Positions 54,969 to 63,958 of a stretch of DNA of 64,000 nucleotides are shown here, in pieces. Position 1 is the stretch's first letter; each line of letters starts with the position of its first letter. Made by a program: the position numbers and the translations under genes. The DNA is from Fibrobacterota bacterium (lineage in GTDB: Bacteria > Fibrobacterota > Chitinivibrionia > Chitinivibrionales > Chitinispirillaceae), in contig PLTF01000010.1 of the NCBI GenBank assembly GCA_003164335.1, positions 37,049-101,048 of the forward strand. Reading direction: 5' to 3'. A model generated the notes under the pieces. It was not told where the DNA came from. It saw only the letters and a program-made list of their open reading frames with translations, and ran no database searches.

Positions 54969-57722
54969 ATGCTTAACAGTATTAAATTGGGGCCCAAAAT
55001 GATTGGCGGGTTCATTCTCGTCGCCCTCATATCAGCCTTTGTCGGAACGCACGCGGCAGGCAGCGTTCAAAATATGGTCATCGGTTTCACGATCGCCGTA
55101 GCGCTTGGCCTTGCGATCGGGATTTCCCTTACTGTCTCCATTGCCGGCCCCCTCGCAAAGGGTGTTGCCATGATGCAGGAGATGGTGAAGGGACACTTGA
55201 GTACACGCCTCAAGATGAACCGGAAGGACGAAATAGGCGCCCTGGCGAATTGCATGGACGAGTTCGCCGAGGATCTCCAGAAAAAAGTAGTCGCTGCGGT
55301 AGTGACAATCGGTGAGGGCGACCTCTCCGTTGACATCAAGGCAAAGGACGGCCAGGATGAGATTGCACCGGCGATCATGAAGACGGTGCTATCCCTTCGT
55401 ACACTGGTGGCCGATATGAATACGATGAGCAAGCAGCACGACCTCGGCGATATCGACGTCGTCATGGATGGCACCCGGTTCAGCGGAGCCTATCGCGAAA
55501 TGGCCGAGGGAGTCAACAAAATGGTCAATGGTCACATCGCTGTCAAGAAAAAGGCTATGGCCTGCATTGCAGAATTCGGCAAAGGTAATTTCGAAGCACC
55601 TCTTGAAAAATTCCCGGGCAAAAAAGCTTTCATCAATGATAATATCGAAGCGCTGAGAACCAATCTCTTGAAAGTAAATGTCGAATTAGGTAAACTGATC
55701 CAGGGGGCAGCCGACGGCGACCTCGATAAGCGCGCGAATCCGGACCTGTTCCTCGGCGGCTGGAAGCAGCTGGTTTCCGGCGTCAACGATACGATTACCA
55801 ACATCGTCAATCCTCTCATGGTGACCGCAGAGTATGTGGAAAAAGTATCCAAGGGAGTCATTCCCCCCGAAATAACAACGGTGTACAAGGGCCAGTATAA
55901 CCTTATCAAGAACAACCTCAATGCAGTGGTAAAAATGATGAGTGACCTGCTCAAGGAAACGGACATCATCATAAAGGCAGCGGCCGACGGCGAGCTCGAT
56001 AAGCGGGCGAACCCGGACCTGTTTCTCGGCGGATGGAGGCAACTTGTTGCCGGTGTCAACGAGACGATAACGAATATGGTCAATCCGCTCATGGTGACCG
56101 CGGACTATGTGGAAAAGATCTCAAAAGGGATAATTCCGCCCGAAATAACCACGGTATACAAAGGCCAGTATAATCTTATCAAGACCAACCTCAATGCCGT
56201 TGTCAGGATGATGAGCGAATTACTCAAGGAAACGGACATCATTATAAAGGCCGCCGCAGACGGCGAACTCGATAAGCGCGCCAATCCGGACCTGTTCGCC
56301 GGTGGCTGGAAGCAGCTGGTGTCCGGCGTCAACGATACGATCACCAACATAGTCAACCCCCTCATGGTGACGGCCGGCTATGTGGAAAAAGTTTCAAACG
56401 GTGTCATCCCGCCCGAAATAACCGATGTTTATAAAGGGCAGTATAACCTCATCAAGAACAACCTCAATGCGGTCGTTACGATGATGAGCTCCCTGCTGCG
56501 GGAAACTAACCTCCTCGTCCAGGCCGCGATAGGGGGCCAGCTGGGAACACGGGCAAACGCAGGACTGTTCGTGGGAGGGTGGAACGAGCTGGTCGCCGGA
56601 GTCAACAAGACGCTCGACTCGGTTCTGGAGCCCATCAACGAGGCCGCCGCGGTCCTCGAAAAGGTTGCGGGCCGCGATCTGACTGTCCGCGTCAAGGGTG
56701 ATTACAAGGGCGACCATGCAAAGATCAAGCAGGCGCTCAATTCCGCCGTCGATAATCTCGACCAGGCCCTCACTCAGGCGGCTGAGTCGGCCGAGCAGGT
56801 GGCTGGAGCAAGTACGCAGATTTCCGAAGGCAGCCAGTCGCTGGCGCAGGGCGCCAACGAGCAGGCATCGAGCCTCGAAGAGGTATCGTCGAGCCTCGAA
56901 GAAATGTCGTCCATGACCAAACAGAATGCCGAGAACGCCAACCAGGCCAAAACCCTCGCAGCCGAGGCGAACGGCAACGCAGCCCAGGGCGCTGAGGCAA
57001 TGGGGAACATGAGTATCGCCATCAATAAGATCAAGGAGTCCTCGGACCAGACAGCGAAAATCGTCAAGACGATCGATGAGATCGCGATGCAGACCAACCT
57101 TCTTGCGCTCAATGCCGCGGTCGAAGCGGCCCGGGCCGGGGAGGCGGGCAGAGGATTTGCCGTGGTCGCGGAGGAGGTGCGTAACCTTGCGCAGCGATCG
57201 GCGCAGGCCGCTAAAAACACCGCCGATATGATCAGCGAATCGGTCAAGAATGCGGAGGATGGAGTCAAGATCTCCGGCGAAGTTTCCAAGTCGTTCGAAT
57301 CTATTGCCGTGAGCTCGAAAAAGGTGAACGACCTGATCAATGAGATCGCTGCAGCCTCATCGGAACAGTCGACCGGCATCGATCAACTCAATACCGCGGT
57401 TGCACAGATGGATAAGGTGACACAGCAGAATGCGGCCAACAGCGAGGAGTCTGCAGGGGCCTCGGAGGAGATGAGTTCACAGGCCGAAGAGCTGCAAAGC
57501 ATGATCGCGCAATTCAGCCTGACCTCCTCGATGGGCAAGCGGGATAGAGCTCCCCGCCCGGCTCACGCCATGAAAACCGTACAGCACGATGAAGACCATG
57601 GCTATTCAGGAAAGGCCAGGCCGGCGCCCGTGGTAACGGTTCGGTCCAGGAAATCGGGTAACGGTAAAGTTGATCCTGAGGAGGTCATCCCGATGAAGAG
57701 TGAAGTTCTCAGGGAGTTTTAG
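54969..57722 (+). CDS. Methyl-accepting chemotaxis protein with poly-HAMP region, module copy 1
   Basis: A 917-residue receptor. Two membrane segments near the start (~13-30 and ~36-56) are separated by only a few residues, so there is no periplasmic sensor. Then HAMP (~57-110) and a long series of HAMP-like units, including three tandem 91-residue repeats (unit key residues DLFLGGW, NPLMVTA, PPEITTVYKGQYNLIK). The signalling domain has an intact tip [20 protein letters not shown] (~709-728). After a variable linker the protein ends IPMKSEVLREF, a peptide shared with the second-copy MCP. Signals are probably intracellular. Confidence 0.93.
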   Translation: MLNSIKLGPKMIGGFILVALISAFVGTHAAGSVQNMVIGFTIAVALGLAIGISLTVSIAGPLAKGVAMMQEMVKGHLSTRLKMNRKDEIGALANCMDEFAEDLQKKVVAAVVTIGEGDLSVDIKAKDGQDEIAPAIMKTVLSLRTLVADMNTMSKQHDLGDIDVVMDGTRFSGAYREMAEGVNKMVNGHIAVKKKAMACIAEFGKGNFEAPLEKFPGKKAFINDNIEALRTNLLKVNVELGKLIQGAADGDLDKRANPDLFLGGWKQLVSGVNDTITNIVNPLMVTAEYVEKVSKGVIPPEITTVYKGQYNLIKNNLNAVVKMMSDLLKETDIIIKAAADGELDKRANPDLFLGGWRQLVAGVNETITNMVNPLMVTADYVEKISKGIIPPEITTVYKGQYNLIKTNLNAVVRMMSELLKETDIIIKAAADGELDKRANPDLFAGGWKQLVSGVNDTITNIVNPLMVTAGYVEKVSNGVIPPEITDVYKGQYNLIKNNLNAVVTMMSSLLRETNLLVQAAIGGQLGTRANAGLFVGGWNELVAGVNKTLDSVLEPINEAAAVLEKVAGRDLTVRVKGDYKGDHAKIKQALNSAVDNLDQALTQAAESAEQVAGASTQISEGSQSLAQGANEQASSLEEVSSSLEEMSSMTKQNAENANQAKTLAAEANGNAAQGAEAMGNMSIAINKIKESSDQTAKIVKTIDEIAMQTNLLALNAAVEAARAGEAGRGFAVVAEEVRNLAQRSAQAAKNTADMISESVKNAEDGVKISGEVSKSFESIAVSSKKVNDLINEIAAASSEQSTGIDQLNTAVAQMDKVTQQNAANSEESAGASEEMSSQAEELQSMIAQFSLTSSMGKRDRAPRPAHAMKTVQHDEDHGYSGKARPAPVVTVRSRKSGNGKVDPEEVIPMKSEVLREF
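55741..56559 (+). repeat. Tandem 273-bp coding repeat, three units
   Basis: Units start at 55741, 56014 and 56287, each 273 bp (91 codons) and in frame within the MCP gene. Units 1 and 2 are nearly the same at protein level; unit 3 diverges in its last ~30 residues, and a partial, more divergent unit follows. They encode paired HAMP-like helices. Confidence 0.85.
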
Positions 57723-57734
57723 TCAACCGACGGC

Positions 57735-57783
57735 CCGGGCGGCCTCCTGCCTGCAAGGCAGGGGAGCCGCCCGGAATTCTTTT
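57735..57783 (+). terminator. Rho-independent terminator after the module-1 MCP
   Basis: Outer stem CCGGGCGGC / GCCGCCCGG (57735-57743, 57766-57774), inner stem CCTGCCT / AGGCAGG with loop GCA, followed by AATTCTTTT. It lies 13 nt after the MCP stop and 30 nt before the response regulator start, so that gene may depend on read-through or its own promoter. Confidence 0.75.
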
Positions 57784-57813
57784 ACGATCCTTTCACCCCA
57801 TGACGAGGCATTT

Positions 57814-58248
57814 ATGAAAGGCCGGATGCTGATTATCGACGATGAGATGGCATTCTGCTCTTTTCTGCGATGCCTCTTTAACCAGGACGGCTTTGCCGTG
57901 GAAACGGCCCGCAACGGCACAGACGGTCTGGCGCTTGCGCGGACCCGGCAATTTGACGTGATCATCACCGACCTGATGATGCCGAACCTTGATGGTATGG
58001 AGGTCATCGCGCGTCTCCGGGCAGACGGTAACGACGTTCCGATCATCGCGATAACCGCCTATACTCCCTTCGAAATAAATCTCAATGCCGCCCGGAACGA
58101 CCAGGTTGACATTGTCATCTATAAGCCGTTCTCCTCACAGGAGATCAGGGATGTCGTCGAATCGGTACTGGTAAAAAAAAGCGGGGGTGAGGGAACCCGC
58201 AAGTCGGCCGGAGAGCGGTTCTTTCCCTTCAACAATCAAGGCTTATAG
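57814..58248 (+). CDS. Response regulator, module copy 1
   Basis: A 144-residue receiver with LIIDDEMAF, phospho-Asp in VIITDLMMPNLDG and Lys in IVIYKPF, plus a short basic tail. ATG 57814 has GAGG upstream. It is the probable phosphoacceptor of the module CheA. The start of a close paralogue (KGRLLVIDDEKAF) is at the window end after the second MCP. Confidence 0.92.
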   Translation: MKGRMLIIDDEMAFCSFLRCLFNQDGFAVETARNGTDGLALARTRQFDVIITDLMMPNLDGMEVIARLRADGNDVPIIAITAYTPFEINLNAARNDQVDIVIYKPFSSQEIRDVVESVLVKKSGGEGTRKSAGERFFPFNNQGL

Positions 58249-58573
58249 AAGAAGATCTATTTCTTCTCACCGATTTGGCACGATGCAGGGGTTACGTGCG
58301 CCCTGCGCACTAAACGCCTGCCCTCTCCGAAGTTCCGGCCGATACGGCTCGCGGTTGTCCGGATCCCTCTCCCGGAACAGACCCGGACGGATATTGCTTT
58401 ATGCTGCAAATCCCCCATTTATCGTGCATGGCAAATGAAAAAGTGATATAATTAGCATAATCGGGATAATTCGCGCATCCGGTCTCCGGAGTGCCGCCGG
58501 AATCGAACTCCGCGGCATCACCCTCAAGGGCGCGAAGATCGCCGGTAAACGGTAGCTTCCGCACGAGAGCCTT
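58249..58573 (+). promoter_or_regulatory. Intergenic region with extended -10 promoter before cheA copy 2
   Basis: A 325-bp gap. TGATATAAT at 58444-58452 is a perfect extended -10, identical to that at 37964-37972, but no good -35 was found. A short frame just before cheA reads through GIELRGITLKGAKIAG without a clear start. It might be the end of a lost upstream gene, since copy 1 has a receiver-like gene here. Confidence 0.45.
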
Positions 58574-60745
58574 ATGCCACACGATTTTGGATTGGTCGAA
58601 GAGCGGCTCAATACGGTCGCGGCAGAAATTCTGCTGCTTGAAAAAACCAATCTTGCCCTGCTTAACCCGATTCTCGGCGTTCTTACCGGTCTTTCTGAAG
58701 GAGGCACGCTGCCTCCGGCATTTACTACCCAGATTCAGCGTACCGTATCGCTCATTGAGAAAATGATTCTCGGGGAGGTCGATTTCGTTGCGGGAAGCAA
58801 AAAACTCGGCATAAGTATTGAAAAAATGCTCAGGGTGGCCGGGAACCTGAAACGGGGAGAAGGGCCGTTGCCCGAGGAGGGGGAAGACCCGGAGCAGGAG
58901 CCGGAATCGAGCGAAGCGGGCGATACCGGAAAGACGCAAGCCGGAGCCCCTTTGTCCATCGGGGGAGACCGGTCGCTCTTGACCGATTTCGTCAATGAAG
59001 CCCGCGATCATATTTCTGCGGCGGAAACACAGCTCCTCGATCTGGAAACAAACCCGGCCGATTCGGCACGCATCGACGGGGTCTTCAGGGCATGGCATAC
59101 CGTGAAGGGGGTAGCGGGCTTTCTCAATCTGAAGGAGATCCAGAAACTGGCGCATACCATGGAAAGCGTCATGGACCGTACACGGAAGGGTGAGCATGCC
59201 CTCTCTCCCGTCACCATCGACACGCTTCTGGAATCCAACGACTGCCTGAAAGCTTTTATCGATAATGTCGAGGAGTCGATCGGCGGAGCACACCCGGCGA
59301 TTCCCGGGCAATACGAGGCGGTGCTCATCCGGCTGGCCTCGCTCGAATCGCAAAAAGGTCCCCAGCCTCCTGAGGGAAAGATACGGATCGGGGATCTGCT
59401 TGTCCGGCAGGGGATCGTTTCCCGTGAGGTGGTCGAGGAAGCCCTCATGAAACAGAAGCAGGGCGATACCAGAAAGATCGGCGAAATACTTATTGAAGAC
59501 AAGCGGGTATCCGCCAGTGAAATCGGCAGCGCCATAGCCGCGCAATCGTCCGCCCGGTCGTCAATTACCATAGAGGAAACCATCCGGGTCCCGGTGGGCC
59601 GCATCGACCAGCTGGTCGATGCGGTCGGTGAGGCGGTAATCGCCCAGTCCATGATTTATGCCGATAAGCTGGTCATGGGAATCGCCGACCAGGCGGTTCA
59701 GACAAAAATCGGCCATGCCGCGATGATCATGCGGCAGATCCAGGAAATGGCCATGTCGCTCCGGATGGTTTCGGTACTGGCGACCTTCCAGAAAATGGCC
59801 CGCCTTGCAAGGGATCTGGCGAAAAAATGCGGTCGGGAAATCGACTTCATTACCGAAGGAGAAGATACGGAACTCGACAAATCGGTCGTCGAGAAAATCG
59901 GGGATCCGCTGATCCATATGATCCGCAACTCGGTCGATCACGGTATCGAACCTCCCGATGAGCGCGAAAAAACCGGGAAACCATCCAGGGCAACGGTAAA
60001 GCTCCGCGCGTATCACCGGGCCGGCAATATTTACATTGAGGTATCGGATGACGGCAGGGGTCTCGATCGGGCGGCAATCCTTCGCAAGGCGGTCGAAAAG
60101 GGCCTGTGCAAGCCGGAGGAACGCCTGACGGATGATGCCGTTTACCGGTTCATTTTTCTCCCCGGATTTTCAACGGCAAAGCAGGTGACCGATATTTCCG
60201 GACGTGGAGTCGGCATGGATGTCGTACTCCGCAATATCGAGGCGCTGCGTGGGTCGGTGGAGATAGTCTCGACCCCCGGAAAAGGCACAACCTTTTCTAT
60301 CCGCCTGCCGCTGACACTGGCCATTGTCGACGGCATGATCGTCCGCGCCGCAGGAGAGCAATACATTGTGCCGACCCTGGCGATCGTCGAATCGCTCCGC
60401 CCTGCAGAGGGTCAGATCGAGCGGGTAATGCAGCGCGGCGCCATGATCAAAGTACGAAGGGACCTTATCCCGCTTATAAATCTTGAATCGCTGTTCGGCA
60501 GGAACACCCCTTCGCAAACAGATGCCGCCGGTGACGGCGTAGTCATGATCGTCGAAGACATGCTGGGGAAAAAAATAGGCCTTCACCTCGATGACATCGT
60601 CGGCCAGCAGCAGGTGGTGATCAAGAGCCTCGGCGAGGAGATGGGCGAAATTGCCGGCATTGCCGGCGGAGCGATCATGAGCGACGGATCGGTAAGCCTG
60701 ATTCTCGATGTCGGCGGCATCGTCAAGCTGGCGCAGGGAGGATAA
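58574..60745 (+). CDS. cheA: CheA-type histidine kinase, module copy 2
   Basis: A 723-residue paralogue of the CheA at 51925, same domain order: N-terminal helical region (PPAFTTQIQRTVSLIEKM), HPt with His in AWHTVKGVAGFL (~174), GspE-N-like repeats (IGDLLVRQGIVSREVV / IGEILIEDKRVSASEI), P3, ATPase (HMIRNSVDHGIEPPDER; DISGRGVGMDVV) and a CheW-like domain. All catalytic motifs are kept, so it should be active, yet its own cheW is reduced to a relic and its MCP lacks a CheA-binding tip. It may use CheW and receptor from copy 1. Confidence 0.94.
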   Translation: MPHDFGLVEERLNTVAAEILLLEKTNLALLNPILGVLTGLSEGGTLPPAFTTQIQRTVSLIEKMILGEVDFVAGSKKLGISIEKMLRVAGNLKRGEGPLPEEGEDPEQEPESSEAGDTGKTQAGAPLSIGGDRSLLTDFVNEARDHISAAETQLLDLETNPADSARIDGVFRAWHTVKGVAGFLNLKEIQKLAHTMESVMDRTRKGEHALSPVTIDTLLESNDCLKAFIDNVEESIGGAHPAIPGQYEAVLIRLASLESQKGPQPPEGKIRIGDLLVRQGIVSREVVEEALMKQKQGDTRKIGEILIEDKRVSASEIGSAIAAQSSARSSITIEETIRVPVGRIDQLVDAVGEAVIAQSMIYADKLVMGIADQAVQTKIGHAAMIMRQIQEMAMSLRMVSVLATFQKMARLARDLAKKCGREIDFITEGEDTELDKSVVEKIGDPLIHMIRNSVDHGIEPPDEREKTGKPSRATVKLRAYHRAGNIYIEVSDDGRGLDRAAILRKAVEKGLCKPEERLTDDAVYRFIFLPGFSTAKQVTDISGRGVGMDVVLRNIEALRGSVEIVSTPGKGTTFSIRLPLTLAIVDGMIVRAAGEQYIVPTLAIVESLRPAEGQIERVMQRGAMIKVRRDLIPLINLESLFGRNTPSQTDAAGDGVVMIVEDMLGKKIGLHLDDIVGQQQVVIKSLGEEMGEIAGIAGGAIMSDGSVSLILDVGGIVKLAQGG

Positions 60746-60872
60746 GGAAGAGGTCGGACAAGTCGGACAGGGGCGACAGGTCAAAGCAGGGGAAATCGGT
60801 TGCCCTGCTCATGCAATGATTTTTTTCTCTGTCACTTTGTCACTTTTAGCCTTTTACCGAGGAGCACAATGC

Positions 60873-60947
60873 ATGTCCCCTAGCCTCGAAAGGGAAGCTT
60901 TTGTTGCCGGGTCGGGCGGGCTCGGAGAAAAGCTGGCCGGAGGAGTA
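60873..60947 (+). pseudogene. cheW relic, module copy 2
   Basis: ATG 60873 begins MSPSLEREAFVAGSG...LGEKLAG, which matches the N-terminus of the CheW at 54386 (MSHTLESGTAVAEQSNVGEKLAG) over ~23 residues. The rest is missing; just after LAG the bases GGAGGAGTAC resemble a later part of the intact gene (EEEYG), suggesting an internal deletion. The position between cheA and MCP is that of cheW in copy 1. Confidence 0.65.
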
Positions 60948-61020
60948 CCATCGGGATATGGAAAAACAGATACTAAAGCGAATAATGATCATAAACATTA
61001 AAGCATTCAAGGGGTGAGGC

Positions 61021-63864
61021 ATGCTTAATAGGATCAAAATTGGAACAAAATTGCAGGTTGGGTTTCTCATTGTTTCGGCAATAGCCTCGATAAATGCAAT
61101 CCAGGCGGTTTTCAACTTTGCCTCTCTCGAAAAAAGCAGTCGCTATCTCTATGAGAAATGCACCCTGCCGCTTGCAGAGATCGGAAGCATTGCATCCCGG
61201 TTCGAACTGACCAGGGTTTCGATGCGCGACATGCTCCAGGCCGCCGATCCCGCAACTATCCGGACCTGCATTGACAATATGAGGGAATGCCGGGAGCTTC
61301 TTGTAAAGGCTACGGAAGATTACAAAGGGACGCTTTCCGGGGAAGCCGACAAAGGGAACTATAAAACGTTCTGCAGGACAAATGCGGATTACTTCGCATT
61401 GCTCGATGCCGTGGAAGCGCTTGCCGGGCAGCGCAAAACCGGTGAGGCGTGGAAGATCGTCCATACACGAGGACCGCAAATTGTAAAGAACGAGCAGGAT
61501 GCCATTGCCGCCGTTACGGATGAAGTTCTCGAAAATTCAAAACGTTCGGCAGAAAATAACGCGAAGGAAGCGCATACCGCCACGGTCATGATGATCATCA
61601 TCCTCATCGCCGGATCGGGCATCGGCATCGCCATCGGCATTTTCCTCACCCGCAGCATTGCCGGGCCGCTTTCGAAATGCGTCGCCATGATGCGGGAACT
61701 CGGCAGGGGTCATCTCCGGAACCGCCTGCACGTGGGCGACCGCCAGGACGAAATCGGGATCATGGCCAATGCCATGGATCGATTCGCCGACGATTTGCAG
61801 AAAAATGTCGTCACCACGATCCAGAAAATCGGGGATGGAGAATTGACGGTCGATATCGCCGCCATGGACGATAAGGATGAAATCGCCCCGGCCCTGGAAA
61901 AAACTGCGGCTTCGCTCAAGGGATTGATCGAAGAGATGGAATCCATGAGCCGGAAGCACGACCGGGGCGAAACCGATGCGTCAATCGATGCCGGCAAATT
62001 TCATGGAGCCTACCGGGAGATGGCCGAGGGAGTCAATGCGATGGTTGCCGGGCACCTGGCGGTCAACCGGAAGGCGATGGCCTGCGTGGCCGAATTCGGC
62101 AAGGGGAACTTTGAGACGGCACTCGAAAAATTTCCGGGCAACCTTGCCCATATCAATGAAACCGTGGAACAGGTCCGCAACAACCTCAAGGCGCTTATCA
62201 CCGATACCCGGATGCTGACCGGCGTCGCAGCCGAGGGAAGGCTTTCGGTCCGTGCCGATGCGTCAAAGCACGAGGGCGATTTCCGGACCATCATCCAGGG
62301 ATTCAACGACACGCTCGATGCGGTGATCGGCCCGCTCAACATTGCAGCCGAATATGTCGACCGGATAAGCCGCGGAGAAATCCCGGAGAAAATCACCGAG
62401 AATTACAACGGCGATTTCAATACCATCAAGAACAATCTCAACCGGTGTATCGAAGCCCTGAGCGGCCTCCTGGAAGCCCGCGCCGAAATGAGCAAACTGC
62501 ATGACCGGGGAAAAATCGATGCCGTCATGCCGGTTGACAAATTTCAGGGGGCCTATGCCGAAATGGCGGAAGGCATCAACTCCCTGGTGCAGTCGCATAT
62601 CGCGGTCACCTTGAAAATCGTGCAGGTGGTCGGCCAGTATGCGCAGGGCGACCTGTCCGTCGACATGGATCGGCTTCCCGGTGAGAAGGCGATGATAACC
62701 GATGCCATCGATAAGGTAAAAAGCCAGCTATTGTCGGTCAATGAGGAGATCATGGTCCTGGTGGAAGCAGCTACGCAGGGGAGGCTCGGCGTCCGTGCAG
62801 ACGACTCCCGGTTCAATTTCCGCTTCAAGGAGATGGTCAAGGGCTTAAACGAGGTGATGGATGCGGTGGTCGGTCCCCTGAATGTTGCGGCGAAATGCAT
62901 CGACGATATCAGCAAGGGTGCCGTTCCGCCGAAGATCGCCGAATCGTTCCAGGGAGATTACAGCCTTCTCATCAATAACCTGAATACCTGCATCGATGCG
63001 GTTAACCTGCTTGCAACCGATACCCGCATGCTCAGCAGCGCCGCCTCCGAGGGCAGGCTGTCGATCCGGGCCGATGCCTCCAGGCACGAGGGCGATTTCC
63101 GGAAAATCGTTCAGGGCGTGAACGACACGCTCGATGCGGTAATCGAACCGGTCAATGAGGCTTCGGCGGTTCTCGAACAGGTAGCGGCCCGGAATATGAC
63201 GGTGCGCATGCAGGGACAGTACAAGGGCGATCTTGCCAAAATCAAAAATGCTCTCAATGCGGCGGTTGAAAACCTCCAGGTCGTGCTTGCCCGGGCGGCA
63301 GATTCGGCCAGGCTGGTAGCTGGCGCAAGCCGGCAGATTTCTGCGGGGAGCCAGTCGCTCGCCCAGGGTGCCAATGAGCAGGCATCGAGTCTCGAGGAGG
63401 TGTCGTCGAACCTTGAAGAGATGTCGTCAATGACCAAGCAGAATGCCGAGCACGGGGTGCGTATATCCGGGGAAGTGGCAAACTCGTTCGAGGCCATCGC
63501 GGTCAGCTCTAAAAAAGTCAACGATCTGATAGCCGAAATTGCCGCGGCCTCGAAGGAACAGTCGCAGGGAATCGACCAGTTGAACAATGCGGTCGCGCAA
63601 ATGGACAAAGTGACGCAGCAGAATGCGGCGAACAGCGAAGAGTCCGCCGGTTCAGCCGAAGAATTGAGCACGCAGGCGGAGGAGTTGCAAAAAGTGATCG
63701 CACAGTTTACTCTGAGCGCTACCGGCGAAGGATCGCGCCCGATCCGCCGGGAAAAGACGCTCCGGCTCGACGATGGGCATCGCCGGTACGGTACAACGAA
63801 ACCCGTATATGCAGATCCCGAAACGATTATTCCGATGAAGAGTGAGGTTCTCGGGGAATTTTAG
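61021..63864 (+). CDS. MCP-like receptor lacking the signalling hairpin tip, module copy 2
   Basis: A 947-residue receptor. TM1 (~8-30), periplasmic helical-bundle sensor (~35-180), TM2 (~185-207), HAMP and a long HAMP-like series with units such as GRLSVRADASKHEGDF...VQGVNDTLDAVI. The signalling region runs SLEEVSSNLEEMSSMTKQ, NAE, then directly HGVRISGEV. Relative to the copy-1 MCP, 108 residues are missing, including the whole CheA/CheW-binding tip. The frame is kept, and the rest of the descending helix and the C-terminal peptide IPMKSEVLGEF are intact. Likely unable to control a kinase in the usual way; possibly a decoy or heterologous array component, or a decaying gene. Confidence 0.9.
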   Translation: MLNRIKIGTKLQVGFLIVSAIASINAIQAVFNFASLEKSSRYLYEKCTLPLAEIGSIASRFELTRVSMRDMLQAADPATIRTCIDNMRECRELLVKATEDYKGTLSGEADKGNYKTFCRTNADYFALLDAVEALAGQRKTGEAWKIVHTRGPQIVKNEQDAIAAVTDEVLENSKRSAENNAKEAHTATVMMIIILIAGSGIGIAIGIFLTRSIAGPLSKCVAMMRELGRGHLRNRLHVGDRQDEIGIMANAMDRFADDLQKNVVTTIQKIGDGELTVDIAAMDDKDEIAPALEKTAASLKGLIEEMESMSRKHDRGETDASIDAGKFHGAYREMAEGVNAMVAGHLAVNRKAMACVAEFGKGNFETALEKFPGNLAHINETVEQVRNNLKALITDTRMLTGVAAEGRLSVRADASKHEGDFRTIIQGFNDTLDAVIGPLNIAAEYVDRISRGEIPEKITENYNGDFNTIKNNLNRCIEALSGLLEARAEMSKLHDRGKIDAVMPVDKFQGAYAEMAEGINSLVQSHIAVTLKIVQVVGQYAQGDLSVDMDRLPGEKAMITDAIDKVKSQLLSVNEEIMVLVEAATQGRLGVRADDSRFNFRFKEMVKGLNEVMDAVVGPLNVAAKCIDDISKGAVPPKIAESFQGDYSLLINNLNTCIDAVNLLATDTRMLSSAASEGRLSIRADASRHEGDFRKIVQGVNDTLDAVIEPVNEASAVLEQVAARNMTVRMQGQYKGDLAKIKNALNAAVENLQVVLARAADSARLVAGASRQISAGSQSLAQGANEQASSLEEVSSNLEEMSSMTKQNAEHGVRISGEVANSFEAIAVSSKKVNDLIAEIAAASKEQSQGIDQLNNAVAQMDKVTQQNAANSEESAGSAEELSTQAEELQKVIAQFTLSATGEGSRPIRREKTLRLDDGHRRYGTTKPVYADPETIIPMKSEVLGEF

Positions 63865-63958
63865 CTTTTTTTGGGCGCCGCGACCGGTACACTGCCTTCC
63901 GACAAGGGCAGGTTCAAAGTCACGGCGCAGTTACCTCAACCCAACGCGTGAGGATGCC

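Noticed and set aside
55741-56559. CRISPR-like or mobile repeat
   Set aside because: The repeats are long, contiguous, exactly in frame and encode HAMP-like protein units.
60708-61001. 97-codon frame between cheA copy 2 and its MCP as an intact gene
   Set aside because: Its first part overlaps the end of cheA out of frame; only the internal part matching the CheW N-terminus has meaning, as a relic.
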